A stretch of DNA of 38,185 bases from JAPLGE01 sp964355545 (GCA_964355545.1 CAYHEK010000006.1:1-38185), one strand, 5' to 3'. Numbered from the stretch's first letter, positions 1-7,850 are shown. Translations and numbers: made by a program. Notes: a model not told the origin generated them from the sequence alone.

Positions 1-720
1 CTTGCCGCCTGAGTCGACCGCGGTGAGGGAGACGGTGTACGTCCCCGTCGCAGCGAAGGCGTGGTTGGCAACGGCCGCATCGGAGACCCAGGTCTCTCCG
101 TCCCCGAAGTCCCATTGGTAGAGGACGATCTGGCCGTCGGGGTCGTAGGATTCGATGGCGAGGAACCGGACTCCTCCCCGAGTCAAAGAAACGCTCGTCG
201 GCGCACGCAGCTTGGCGACCGGCGGCTGGTTCGGCGGGAGCTCCGCGACGTCCGTGAAGGCGACGTAGCTTCCGAGGAACCAGATCTTCCCCGCGCTGTC
301 CGTGCTCTTGGGAACGTAGCCGAGGGTCTGTTGGGTGTGGCCGGCGGCGGGCGAGGCCTCGACCGGGACCCAGGCCGTCTTCCCGCCGAGAGGAATCCCA
401 ACGAGAACCCACGTGTGGACTCCGTCCGGCCATCCTGCGGCGCTCACGAGCCTTGTAACATACCCCATCTCGGCGAGGTTCCCTGCCGTATACCGGGCGA
501 AGTCGCGACTCAGCCACTCGTTCGACGCGAAGTAGCGCCGCGAGCCGAGGCCCCAGTTGGTGAGCTTCCCTTCGAGAGTCTGGCTCGCCTGCGTCAGGGT
601 CACGACCTCGGAGGCGGAGTAGGCCGTGGTGTTTGGCTGGAGGACCTCGACCGTTTCACCGGCAACAACCGGGATAGCAAGAAGAAGGACGATACAGCCG
701 ATCAGGAAAGAGCGCTTCAC
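1..720 (-). CDS. Exported PKD-domain protein with a degenerate transglutaminase-like region (C-terminus off the window)
   Basis: The frame is open from a GTG at 720 to base 1, giving 240 codons with the 3' end missing. GGAGGTGA at 726-733 lies 5 nt before the GTG and decides the start over the ATG at 735. Residues 2-20 form a signal peptide (KR, then a hydrophobic run to PVVAG). Residues about 65-136 resemble a transglutaminase/cysteine-protease-like fold: a SRDFARY segment (Ser71 where a Cys would be expected), HTWVLV (His102) and WVPVEASP (Glu121). Residues about 168 onward are a PKD domain, with SYDPDGQIVLYQWDFGDGE and a following GTYTVSLTAVDSGG strand. PKD domains are extracellular beta-sandwiches used in surface proteins, so a cell-surface or periplasmic location is likely. 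Substrate and role are unknown; the transglutaminase resemblance is my inference. Confidence 0.8.
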   Translation of the reverse strand, partial: MKRSFLIGCIVLLLAIPVVAGETVEVLQPNTTAYSASEVVTLTQASQTLEGKLTNWGLGSRRYFASNEWLSRDFARYTAGNLAEMGYVTRLVSAAGWPDGVHTWVLVGIPLGGKTAWVPVEASPAAGHTQQTLGYVPKSTDSAGKIWFLGSYVAFTDVAELPPNQPPVAKLRAPTSVSLTRGGVRFLAIESYDPDGQIVLYQWDFGDGETWVSDAAVANHAFAATGTYTVSLTAVDSGGK

Positions 721-748
721 AAGAGTCACCTCCATGTGGAACCTCTCT

Positions 749-754
749 AGTATA
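749..754 (-). promoter_or_regulatory. Probable -10 element (TATACT) for the PKD protein gene
   Basis: TATACT on the minus strand lies about 29 nt before the GTG at 720. The upstream hexamer at 18-nt spacing is a weak TTCCCT, so the -35 is uncertain. The rest of the 721-912 interval between the two divergent genes shows no other clear element; I could not place a convincing promoter for the plus-strand gene at 913. Confidence 0.4.
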
Positions 755-912
755 CCGGCCCAGTGCGGAAAAGGGAAGCTCAAAGAGGATGGAACGCGCA
801 CGGCGGCAAAACCGCAAGAGGGACGAGGGACAAGGCTCCCTTCCCCGCGGGTCGGCCGCCCTCTTCGACACTCAAGTGGGGAGATAGGCTTCGATGAGGG
901 GGGTCGGCAGGG

Positions 913-1950
913 ATGAAGAGGGGTATCTTGACGCGAACGGTCGGCCTCGCCGCGGGGCTTGGGATTCTCCTCGCGACCGTCCCGACGAACGCCACGACCG
1001 CGGTCGGGTACGGCGTCGGGTTCCCGCCGGCCCTCCCCATTGCGTGGGGCGAGTCCTTCTCCTTCCTCGTCGCCGAGGTGGGCACAGAAGGGAGCAGGGC
1101 TCTCCGCTTCTCCGTGGATACATACCCAGCGAGCTTCCCCGATCGCTACGAGGCCGGCGTGACCCTCCTCGTCAAGGGATGGCTAGGGCCGACCGCCCTT
1201 TACGCTGGAGGCGGCTTCTCTCTCGAGTGGCGGCGGATCGGCGCGGCCTGGCTGTGGACCCCCATGATGAACGTCCTCTTCGGAACACAGGTCTGGATCC
1301 GCGACTCCCTCGCCCTCTTCGCCGAGATCCGCTCCGCGGAGGAACTCCCCCTGAACCTTGTCTTCGACCCGCCGCAGGTCTCCCTGGGGATCGCCCTCGC
1401 CCTGGGAAAGGTTCGCCCCTCGCCGATGCCGATCAACGCCGCGACCGCGGTCGGGTTCGGGGTTGGGTTCCCCCCGACCCTACCGATCGTCTGGAACGAC
1501 TCGGTCTCGTTCCTCGTCGCCGAGGTCGCGGCCGACCAGCCGATGTCCTTCCGCTCTACGATCGGGGCCTACCCGGCGAGCTTCCCGGATGTGTACGTGG
1601 CCGACGCGACACTCCTCGTCAAGGCCTGGCTCGGGCCGGCCGCCCTTTACGCTGGAGGCGGCTTCTCTCTCGAGTGGCGGCGGATCGGCGCGGCCTGGCT
1701 CTGGACCCCCATGATGAACGTCCTCTTCGGAACCCAAGTCTGGGTCGTCGATTCCCTCGCCCTCTTCGCCGAGGCCCGCTCCGCGGAGGAACTTCCCCCA
1801 ACCTTCGCCTTCGCCCCACAGATCTGTCTGGGGGTCACGGTGGGCCTGGGGAAGGTCCGCCCATCGCCGATGCGCGTCGATCTCTATCACCTCTGGGTCC
1901 TCGTCGGCCTCGGCGTCCTCGCCTTCCTCATCTACTACCCGCGGCGCTAG
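913..1950 (+). CDS. Exported protein of two tandem near-identical halves with a C-terminal membrane helix
   Basis: The protein has 345 residues. Residues 1-27 are a signal peptide (MKRG, hydrophobic core, then PTNA). Residues about 26-172 and 175-320 are two copies offset by exactly 149 residues: both begin N-A-x-T-A-V-G, share YPASFPD, LYAGGGFSLEWRRIGAAWLW and FGTQVW, and end LGKVRPSPM. Alternating hydrophobic strands ending in aromatic or glycine residues suggest a small beta-barrel or outer-membrane-like fold. The protein instead ends in a single helix (about 325-341, VLVGLGVLAFLIYY) followed by PRR, which looks like a membrane anchor. The start is the ATG with AGGGGGG about 9 nt upstream. 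I do not recognise the family; it may be lineage-specific. The divergent exported gene at 1-720 could be functionally linked, but nothing proves it. Confidence 0.75.
   Translation: MKRGILTRTVGLAAGLGILLATVPTNATTAVGYGVGFPPALPIAWGESFSFLVAEVGTEGSRALRFSVDTYPASFPDRYEAGVTLLVKGWLGPTALYAGGGFSLEWRRIGAAWLWTPMMNVLFGTQVWIRDSLALFAEIRSAEELPLNLVFDPPQVSLGIALALGKVRPSPMPINAATAVGFGVGFPPTLPIVWNDSVSFLVAEVAADQPMSFRSTIGAYPASFPDVYVADATLLVKAWLGPAALYAGGGFSLEWRRIGAAWLWTPMMNVLFGTQVWVVDSLALFAEARSAEELPPTFAFAPQICLGVTVGLGKVRPSPMRVDLYHLWVLVGLGVLAFLIYYPRR
1195..1286. repeat. Direct repeat copy 1 inside the duplicated exported-protein gene
   Basis: This 92-bp segment matches 1642-1733 with a single mismatch (1253 versus 1700). 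The offset is 447 bp, so it is in frame (149 codons). It is the best conserved part of the internal gene duplication and encodes the LYAGGGFSLEWRRIGAAWLW region. Confidence 0.9.
1642..1733. repeat. Direct repeat copy 2 inside the duplicated exported-protein gene
   Basis: This is the partner of 1195-1286, with one mismatch over 92 bp. Flanking sequence of the two halves has diverged more, which argues for a real biological duplication with local conservation or gene conversion, not an assembly error. Confidence 0.9.
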
Positions 1951-1995
1951 GGGGCCCCTCACTTGGATGAGCCTCCACATGGTGCCTTGGTAGGC

Positions 1996-2024
1996 TTCAC
2001 AACCCGCCCGATTTGTGCTATACT
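1996..2024 (+). promoter_or_regulatory. Sigma-70 promoter for the sigma factor gene
   Basis: TTCACA at 1996-2001 is followed by a 17-nt spacer and TATACT at 2019-2024, with an extended -10 TG at 2016-2017. Transcription from about 2031 would give a 5' leader of roughly 145 nt before the ATG at 2177. Confidence 0.75.
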
Positions 2025-2121
2025 GACCGACGTAGAGACTGAGGGAAGCTAGAGGCGGAAGGGTAGAGAGTGGAGTGACTGCCAATCGGGGGGCCCTTGG
2101 CCGCCCGATTCTGTCTGCGCG

Positions 2122-2161
2122 TTTCCCTAAAGGAAAGGGTCTCTTCCCGTGCGCGCACGGG
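2122..2161 (+). promoter_or_regulatory. Two adjacent hairpins in the sigma factor mRNA leader
   Basis: TTTCC-CTAAA-GGAAA (2122-2136) and the perfect 16-nt palindrome CCCGTGCGCGCACGGG (2146-2161) lie in the leader. The second ends only a few nt before the ribosome binding site AGGAAGGAG (2165-2173), so it could affect translation initiation. Function is inferred from position only. Confidence 0.45.
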
Positions 2162-2176
2162 ACCAGGAAGGAGACG

Positions 2177-3112
2177 ATGAAGGTGCCCAAAGCAACGGTC
2201 AATCTGAGAGAGAACTTAAGCGATGTGCCGGACGACGGGCGTGAGGACGCCGAGGAGCCGGTGCGGTCGGACAACCCGATCCGCACCTACTTCGGCGAGA
2301 TCAGCCGCGTCCAGCTTCTCACGCGCGAGGACGAGGTGCGCCTCGCCAAGCGAATCGAGGCGGGGGACAAGCGCGCGCGGGAGGAGCTCGCCGAGGCGAA
2401 CCTGCGCCTCGTCGTCTCCATCGCCAAGAAGTACCGCGGCTGCGGGCTCCCCTTCCTCGACCTGATCCAGGAGGGGAACCTCGGCCTGATGAAGGCGATC
2501 GAGAAGTTCGACTACAAGAGGGGGTACAAGTTCTCGACCTACGCCACGTGGTGGATCCGTCAGGCAATCCTGCGCGCGATCACGAACCGCTCGCGGACGA
2601 TCCGCGTCCCGACGCACATCAACGAGCTGATCCGCAAGATCTACCAGGCGGAGCGAAACCACTTGAAGGAGCACGGCGAGCTCCCCACCTCGGAGAACCT
2701 CGCCGACGAACTGGAGACGACGGCGGAGAACATCGTCAAAGCGAAGAAGACGGCGCAGAGCATGACGTCGCTCGACATGCCAATCGGCTACGACGACGAC
2801 GGCTCGGTGCTCGGCGACTTCATCGAGGACCGGACCGCCGACTCCCCGGAAAAGGAGACGTTCGACCACCTCCTCGTGCAGGAGCTCGGGCGCGCCCTCG
2901 ACGAGCGGCTCACCGAGCGCGAGCGGCGGATCCTCGAGCTCCGCTATGGCCTGAACGACTACCAGCCGCGTACCCTCGACGAGGTGGGGGTGGTGTTCGG
3001 GATCAGCCGGGAGCGCGTCCGCCAGATCCAGAAGGAGGCCCTGGCAAAGCTCCAGGACTCTGATCTGAAGCAGAAACTCGAGTGGTTCCGCCTCCTCTCC
3101 GAAGAGGCGTAA
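2177..3112 (+). CDS. rpoD: RNA polymerase primary-type sigma factor (sigma-70, RpoD/SigA-like)
   Basis: This sigma-70 factor directs RNA polymerase to housekeeping promoters. From the ATG at 2177 it has 311 residues; an in-frame GTG at 2075 would add 34 poorly conserved residues, but AGGAAGGAG sits just before 2177. Region 1.2 is at about 33-62 (DNPIRTYFGEISRVQLLTRE). Region 2 is at about 66-140, with NLRLVVSIAKKY, DLIQEGNLGLMKAIEKFD and the -10-binding helix YKFSTYATWWIRQAI. Region 3 is at about 141-220. Region 4 ends with the -35-binding helix-turn-helix TLDEVGVVFGISRERVRQIQ at about 266-285. Region 1.1 is essentially absent and there is no non-conserved insertion, so the protein is short like other compact RpoD/SigA or group 2 factors. 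Its stop lies 13 bp from the convergent topA stop. Confidence 0.95.
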   Translation: MKVPKATVNLRENLSDVPDDGREDAEEPVRSDNPIRTYFGEISRVQLLTREDEVRLAKRIEAGDKRAREELAEANLRLVVSIAKKYRGCGLPFLDLIQEGNLGLMKAIEKFDYKRGYKFSTYATWWIRQAILRAITNRSRTIRVPTHINELIRKIYQAERNHLKEHGELPTSENLADELETTAENIVKAKKTAQSMTSLDMPIGYDDDGSVLGDFIEDRTADSPEKETFDHLLVQELGRALDERLTERERRILELRYGLNDYQPRTLDEVGVVFGISRERVRQIQKEALAKLQDSDLKQKLEWFRLLSEEA

Positions 3113-3125
3113 GGCCCGCGCAAGT

Positions 3126-5393
3126 TCAGCCGTCCGCAGCCTCCCCGCCCGGCTTCTCGCTGTACGAGCAGGCTTTGTTCGTGCAGCGCAGGGTCCCCTC
3201 CTTTTCGGTCAGGATCCCCTCCCCGCAGGAGGGGCAGGGCTTGACCGGACGATCGCTCGTCGCGAAACGGCAGGCGGGGTAGCGGCTGCAGCTATAGAAG
3301 GTGCGGCGGCGCTTCTGCGAGTACTTCTCCACCAGGACCCCCTCCTTGCAGGAGGGGCAGGGGACCCCGCTCGAGACGGGAGCGGTCTTAGCACACTCGG
3401 GGCGAGTGCAGCGCAAGTAGCGGCCGTAGCGGCCGTCCCGCAGCTCCATCGCCGCCCCGCAAGCGGGGCAGAGGACCTCTGGAGCCTCCTCCTTCACCCT
3501 CTCGAGCCCCTCCCGGATCGCCAGGGTCTCCCCGTCGTAGCGGTAGGGGACGTCGGGCGGGACGGGGCGGGTGTTCCGGCAGGCCGGGTAGGCGGAGCAG
3601 CCGAGGAAGTGAGAGCCCTTCCAGTAGCGAAGCTCGAAAGGCGCCCCGCACTTGTCGCAGAGAACGTCGGTCAGGACGCGGAACGGCCGCTCCTTTCCAT
3701 TTCCAAGGTAGGCGTCGAGCGCGGCGAGGCGCGCGGAGAAGGGGCCGTAGAACTCGGTTAAGACGTCGAGGCGCGAGAGCTCGCCCTCCTCGATCCGGTC
3801 GAGGTCCTCCTCCATCCGCGCGGTGAAGCCGGTCTCGACCGTCTCTTTGACATAGCGCCGCAGGAAGTCGACGACCGTCTGGCCGAGGAGGGTCGGCCGC
3901 AGGCTCCCTCCCCCCTTGACGGCGTAGCCGCGTTCCTGAATGACCCCGACGATCGAGGCGTACGTGCTCGGCCGCCCGATCCCCTGCTTCTCGAGGAGGT
4001 TGACGAGGCCGGCTTCGCTATAGCGACGCGGGGGCTCGGTGAACCTCTGCTGCGGTACGACGTCGGTCAGGGTGAGGACCTCTCCCTCTTTGAGCCACGC
4101 CGGGACCTCGCCCTTCTCCCTCCCTTCCTCCGGGAAGAGAGTCAAGAAGCCGGGGGAGACGAGGGCGCTCCCCGACGCCTCGAGGGTGTAGGGGCCCGCG
4201 GTGAGAAGGACCTTGCGTTGCCGGTAGACGGCGGGAGCCATCTGGGTCGCGAGAAACCTGTTGTAGACGAGGCTGTAGAGCTTCTTCTGATCGGTTGACA
4301 GGTAGCGGCCGACCTCTTCCGGAGAGAGGGCGGGATCGGTCGGCCGGATCGCCTCGTGGGCGTCCTGCGAGCGCTTCTGGTTCCTGTAGCGGCGGACCTC
4401 CTTCGCGAGAAGCTTGTCTCCGTAGCGGTCGCGGATCGCACGGCGCGCCGTCTCCACCGCCGCCTCGGAGACGCGCACGGAGTCCGTGCGCATGTACGTG
4501 ACGAGGCCGACGCTTCCCTCGGCGAGGCTGACCCCCTCGTACAGTTCCTGGGCGACCGCCATCGTCTTCTTGGGGGAGAAGCCGAGGACGGAGGAGGCCG
4601 TCTGCTGCAGGGAACTGGTGATGAACGGCGGGGACGGCTGACGGAGGCGCTCCTTCTCGCTTAGGGACTCGACCACGATCCTCTGGCGACGGAGGTCGGC
4701 GACGACTCGATCGCACTCCTCCTTCGTGTGCACGACGAGCTTCTTTGCGTCCTTCTTCGTCAAGGAGGCAGAGAACGGCTCTCCGTCGCGGATGCTCACC
4801 ACGATCTCCCAGTACTCCTCGGGGACGAAGCGCGCGATCTCCGCCTCGCGGTCGACGAGGAAGCGCAGGGCGACCGACTGCACCCGTCCGGCGGAGAGCC
4901 CCTCGAAGCGGTTCCCGGCAAGGGTCTTCGAGACGAGCGGGCTCACGAGGTACCCGACGAGGCGGTCGAGGATCCGCCGCGTCCTCTGCGCCTCGACCTT
5001 GGAAAGGTCGATCTGCGCGGGGTTCGCCAGGGCCTCCAGGATCACCGGCCGCGTGATCTCGTTGAACACAGGCCGGGAGAAGGCCCTCTCATCGGGGACG
5101 ACGCGCTTTAAGATCGTGTAGAGGTCGTAGGCGATCGCCTCGCCCTCGCGGTCGTGGTCGGTCGCGAGGTACACCGCCTCCGCCTCCTTCGCCGCCGCGC
5201 GGAGTCGGGTGATCTCCTTCGTCCTCTTCGTCTCGTACTCCGGCTCGAATCCCTTCTCGATATTGATCCCGAGGCCGTTCTTCGGGAGGTCGCGCACGTG
5301 CCCTTGCGAGGAGAGGACGAGGTAGTCCTTCCCCAGGTACTGGCCGATCGTGCGCGCCTTGGTCGGCGATTCAACGATGATGAGCTTTTTCAC
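3126..5393 (-). CDS. topA: DNA topoisomerase I (type IA)
   Basis: TopA relaxes negative supercoils through a transient 5'-phosphotyrosine break. The 755-residue protein starts at GTG 5393. The Toprim domain at about 1-115 holds IVESPTKA (Glu8) and the metal motif DHDREGE (79-85). LSAGRVQSVALR (about 167-178) is the conserved type IA motif. VTYMRTDSVRVS places the catalytic tyrosine at Tyr300. The C-terminus (about 585-750) carries four C4 zinc-ribbon repeats of the topoisomerase DNA-binding type, beginning CDKCGAPF, CPACGAAM, CPSCKEGV and CPSCGEGI. The gene is convergent with rpoD and divergent from the double P-loop gene. Confidence 0.97.
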   Translation of the reverse strand: MKKLIIVESPTKARTIGQYLGKDYLVLSSQGHVRDLPKNGLGINIEKGFEPEYETKRTKEITRLRAAAKEAEAVYLATDHDREGEAIAYDLYTILKRVVPDERAFSRPVFNEITRPVILEALANPAQIDLSKVEAQRTRRILDRLVGYLVSPLVSKTLAGNRFEGLSAGRVQSVALRFLVDREAEIARFVPEEYWEIVVSIRDGEPFSASLTKKDAKKLVVHTKEECDRVVADLRRQRIVVESLSEKERLRQPSPPFITSSLQQTASSVLGFSPKKTMAVAQELYEGVSLAEGSVGLVTYMRTDSVRVSEAAVETARRAIRDRYGDKLLAKEVRRYRNQKRSQDAHEAIRPTDPALSPEEVGRYLSTDQKKLYSLVYNRFLATQMAPAVYRQRKVLLTAGPYTLEASGSALVSPGFLTLFPEEGREKGEVPAWLKEGEVLTLTDVVPQQRFTEPPRRYSEAGLVNLLEKQGIGRPSTYASIVGVIQERGYAVKGGGSLRPTLLGQTVVDFLRRYVKETVETGFTARMEEDLDRIEEGELSRLDVLTEFYGPFSARLAALDAYLGNGKERPFRVLTDVLCDKCGAPFELRYWKGSHFLGCSAYPACRNTRPVPPDVPYRYDGETLAIREGLERVKEEAPEVLCPACGAAMELRDGRYGRYLRCTRPECAKTAPVSSGVPCPSCKEGVLVEKYSQKRRRTFYSCSRYPACRFATSDRPVKPCPSCGEGILTEKEGTLRCTNKACSYSEKPGGEAADG

Positions 5394-5421
5394 CTATGGA
5401 AGCCCCTTTCTGAAGTGGCCC

Positions 5422-5450
5422 ATTATAGCGGCACCGCCGCGGTCGCTCAA
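5422..5450 (-). promoter_or_regulatory. Sigma-70 promoter for topA
   Basis: On the minus strand TTGAGC (5450-5445), a 17-nt spacer and a consensus TATAAT (5427-5422) precede the GTG at 5393. The predicted leader is about 20 nt. Confidence 0.8.
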
Positions 5451-5488
5451 CGCCACGCTCACGGATGAGGGGAGGGCCCCTCTCCGGA

Positions 5489-5494
5489 TAGAAT
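5489..5494 (+). promoter_or_regulatory. Possible -10 element (TAGAAT) for the double P-loop gene
   Basis: TAGAAT lies 23 nt before the TTG start at 5518. No good -35 hexamer is found at 16-18 nt spacing. The G/C-rich inverted repeat GAGGGG-AGGG-CCCCTC lies just upstream. Confidence 0.3.
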
Positions 5495-5517
5495 GGGTAA
5501 CCCAAAAGGAGGCGGCG

Positions 5518-6819
5518 TTGAGGCACGTCGTCGTCGAAGGGCTCCCCGCCGTGGGGAAGAGCGAGATCCTCGCGGTCCTCTCTCGCTTCTACCCGGAGCG
5601 GGTGAGGGTCCTTCCCGAGATCGTGAAGGAGGTGGCGACGCGGCGGGGGATCGACCTCTTCGCCGAGCGGCCGCGCCTGGCGGAGGCGATCCTCGCCGAG
5701 GTGCCCCGCCGCCTGTCCGAGGTCGAGCGGGTCCTCGCGGAGGGGAGGCTCTGCCTCGAGGAGTCGCACCTCGGGGTCCACCTCGCCTACTCCCTCGCCC
5801 TGGGGGATCGCGCGTTCGTCGAGGCCTACGCAAAGATCGAGGAGGACCTCCCTGTACCCGACCTCTATGTATCCCTCGAGATCCCGATCGCGGCCTCCCT
5901 TGTCCGCCAGCGCTCGCGCGGGACGCCTCAGTTCGAGGTAGAGGGGCCGATCCTCGAAGCGATGCGCTCTCACCTCCGCAACTGGCACGCTCGCCGCGGG
6001 GACCGCGTCGTCCGGATCGACGCCGACCGCCCTCCCTCCGCAGTCCTCGCCGACGTCGAAAGAGCCCTCGAGCTTCCCTACGTCTCGGCAGGCCTTCCCC
6101 CTTGCGAGGCCTTCGAGGTTCTCCTCCTCCTCGGCCGGCCGGCGAGCGGGAAGAGCGAGTTCATCGACTTCATGGAGAACTGCCCCCTGGAGAGGCGGAT
6201 CGAACGCTACCACATCGGGCCGTTCCAGGTCGTCGACGACTTCCCCGTCCTGTGGGAGAAGTGCGAGGAGGACGACCTGTGGGAGCGCTTGGGAAGGCCC
6301 CGCCTCCACTCGCGCAAGGCGGATGGGAACTACGCCGTCACGGACGAGGGCCTCTGGCCGTTCCTCATCGGGAAGATCGACGAGAAGGCTGGACGCTTCC
6401 TCGCCACTGCTCCTGCGGGGCGGACCCTCCTCATCGAGTTCTCCCGCGGCGGAAGGTCAGCGTACGCCGATGCGCTCGCGCTCCTCTCCCCCTTTCTCCT
6501 CTCCCGCGCCGCGATCCTCTACCTCTCGGTCTCCTTCACGGAGTCCTTACGCCGCAACGCGGCCCGCTACGACCAGGCGCGGAGGGACGGGGTCCTCACC
6601 CACTCCGTCCCCCGCGAGGAGATGGAGCGGACCTACGCCTTGGACGACTGGCCCTCCCTCGCCCCATCGCCCCAGGGGATCCTCGGCGTGGGCGGAGGCC
6701 CTGTCCCGTACGTGGCGATGACGAACGAGCCCGAGTCGATCGACCCGGAGGTCCTCGACCGTCGCTACCACGCGGCTCTCGAATCGCTCTACTCGCTCTG
6801 GCGGGAGGGCCAAAGCTAG
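5518..6819 (+). CDS. Protein with two tandem P-loop (nucleotide-kinase-like) domains, function unknown
   Basis: I place the start at TTG 5518 because AGGAGG (5507-5512) lies 5 nt upstream and the first P-loop follows at once; the product has 433 residues. Domain 1 (about 1-193) has Walker A GLPAVGKS (8-15), LCLEESHLGVHLAY in the place of the DRY region of dTMP/deoxynucleoside kinases, and a basic LID-like VRQRSRGTPQF. Domain 2 (about 200-433) has a second Walker A GRPASGKS (206-213), then QVVDDFPVLWEKCEEDDLWE, LLIEFSRGGRSAY and VPREEMERTYALDDW. The first half looks like a deoxynucleoside or thymidylate kinase. I cannot name the second half's family. A nucleotide or nucleic-acid-end kinase is possible, but the substrate is not visible. 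The gene ends with a 4-bp tail-to-tail overlap with the dipeptidase gene. Confidence 0.7.
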   Translation: MRHVVVEGLPAVGKSEILAVLSRFYPERVRVLPEIVKEVATRRGIDLFAERPRLAEAILAEVPRRLSEVERVLAEGRLCLEESHLGVHLAYSLALGDRAFVEAYAKIEEDLPVPDLYVSLEIPIAASLVRQRSRGTPQFEVEGPILEAMRSHLRNWHARRGDRVVRIDADRPPSAVLADVERALELPYVSAGLPPCEAFEVLLLLGRPASGKSEFIDFMENCPLERRIERYHIGPFQVVDDFPVLWEKCEEDDLWERLGRPRLHSRKADGNYAVTDEGLWPFLIGKIDEKAGRFLATAPAGRTLLIEFSRGGRSAYADALALLSPFLLSRAAILYLSVSFTESLRRNAARYDQARRDGVLTHSVPREEMERTYALDDWPSLAPSPQGILGVGGGPVPYVAMTNEPESIDPEVLDRRYHAALESLYSLWREGQS

Positions 6820-7850
6820 GCGGGGAGGACCTCAGAGAAGACCCGCGCGAAGTTTCCCCAGGCGACTTTCTCCACCTGGCGCACCGAGAGGCCAAGGTCA
6901 AGGAGAAGGTCGGCGATCTTCGGGTAGTCGGCGATCCCCTCGATCCCCAGGGGCAAGACGACGGCCCCGTCGAGGTCTCCGCCGAGGCCGACCGCGTCCT
7001 CTCCCCCAACCGTGATCGCGTGAAGGACGTGTCGTCCCACCCAATCGAGGGCCGGCCGCGGGAGGGCCGCGACCCGGCGATCGAGCTCCGCCTTCGCCGC
7101 GGGGGTCTCGCCCCCGGCGAAGAGTTCCTTCCGGTAACGCTCCGTCTCCCAATAGAAGGAGGGATCGAGAAAGGCGGGGACAAGGTTGATCCCGATCACC
7201 CCTCCTCGGTCGGCGAGCGAGCGGATCATCGGGTCGGTCAGGTTGCGCAGGCTTGGGCAGAGGGTACGGCAGTTCGAGTGGCTGGCGATGAAGGGCTTCC
7301 TCGCGATGCGCAAGACGTCGGCGAAGGACCGGTCGGAGAGGTGGGAGACATCGATCATCGTCCCGAGCTCCTCCGCGAGGCCGACGAGCCTCTCCCCCTC
7401 GGCGGTGAGGGGCACATCCTCCCCGAACGCGCTCCCGGCGAAGGGATTGTTCTTCCAGGCGAGGATGAGGTCGCGCACGCCGAGCCGATGGAAGTGGGCG
7501 AACGCCTCCGCCCGTCCCTCCAAGGGGTCGGCCCCTTCGAGGGCGATCAGGGCGGGGATCGGCCCGCCGGTCGCCCCGGCGCGGAGGGCGGAGGCAGTGA
7601 GGGCGAGGGTCATCCCATCCTCCGTCCCTGCGATCATCTCGCGAATGGCGGAGAGGGCCGCCTCGGCCGTCTCCCGCTCCCTCCCCGGGTAGCGCTCGGA
7701 GAGGACGAAGCAGGCGAAGACTTGAGCGCAGGAGCCGGCCTCGACGAGGCCGGGGAAGGAGACGTGTCCTTGCCCGCTCCCCGTGCGGAAGTCGAGGGAG
7801 CCGTCCATCACCTTGAGGACGGTGTCGCAGTGCGCGTCGAAGAACCTCAT
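6816..7850 (-). CDS. Membrane-dipeptidase family (M19) zinc dipeptidase
   Basis: M19 enzymes hydrolyse dipeptides, often with D-residues, using two zinc ions. The 344-residue protein shows the family ligands: DAHCD (His7, Asp9), the bridging Glu105 in ALEGADP, DVSHLSD (His170), SHSNCR (His191) and LGGDLDG. There is no obvious signal peptide, so it is probably cytoplasmic, like many bacterial M19 proteins. Its ATG overlaps the upstream ridA stop by ATGA, so it is the last gene of a kbl-ridA-dipeptidase operon. In that setting it may supply amino acids from peptides for the threonine/glycine pathway; that link is inference. Confidence 0.9.
   Translation of the reverse strand: MRFFDAHCDTVLKVMDGSLDFRTGSGQGHVSFPGLVEAGSCAQVFACFVLSERYPGRERETAEAALSAIREMIAGTEDGMTLALTASALRAGATGGPIPALIALEGADPLEGRAEAFAHFHRLGVRDLILAWKNNPFAGSAFGEDVPLTAEGERLVGLAEELGTMIDVSHLSDRSFADVLRIARKPFIASHSNCRTLCPSLRNLTDPMIRSLADRGGVIGINLVPAFLDPSFYWETERYRKELFAGGETPAAKAELDRRVAALPRPALDWVGRHVLHAITVGGEDAVGLGGDLDGAVVLPLGIEGIADYPKIADLLLDLGLSVRQVEKVAWGNFARVFSEVLPA

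Noticed and set aside
1195..1733. Assembly duplication as the source of the internal repeat
   Set aside because: The halves differ at many positions outside the 92-bp core, so both copies are real; only long reads could fully exclude a collapsed or chimeric core.
2075..2176. N-terminal extension of the sigma factor from GTG 2075, or an upstream open frame
   Set aside because: No good ribosome binding site precedes 2075, the extension resembles no sigma region 1.1, and AGGAAGGAG precedes the ATG at 2177.
1480..2286. Minus-strand open frame opposite the duplicated gene and the sigma factor leader
   Set aside because: Its composition is shadow-like, and it crosses the strong sigma factor promoter and leader on the other strand.
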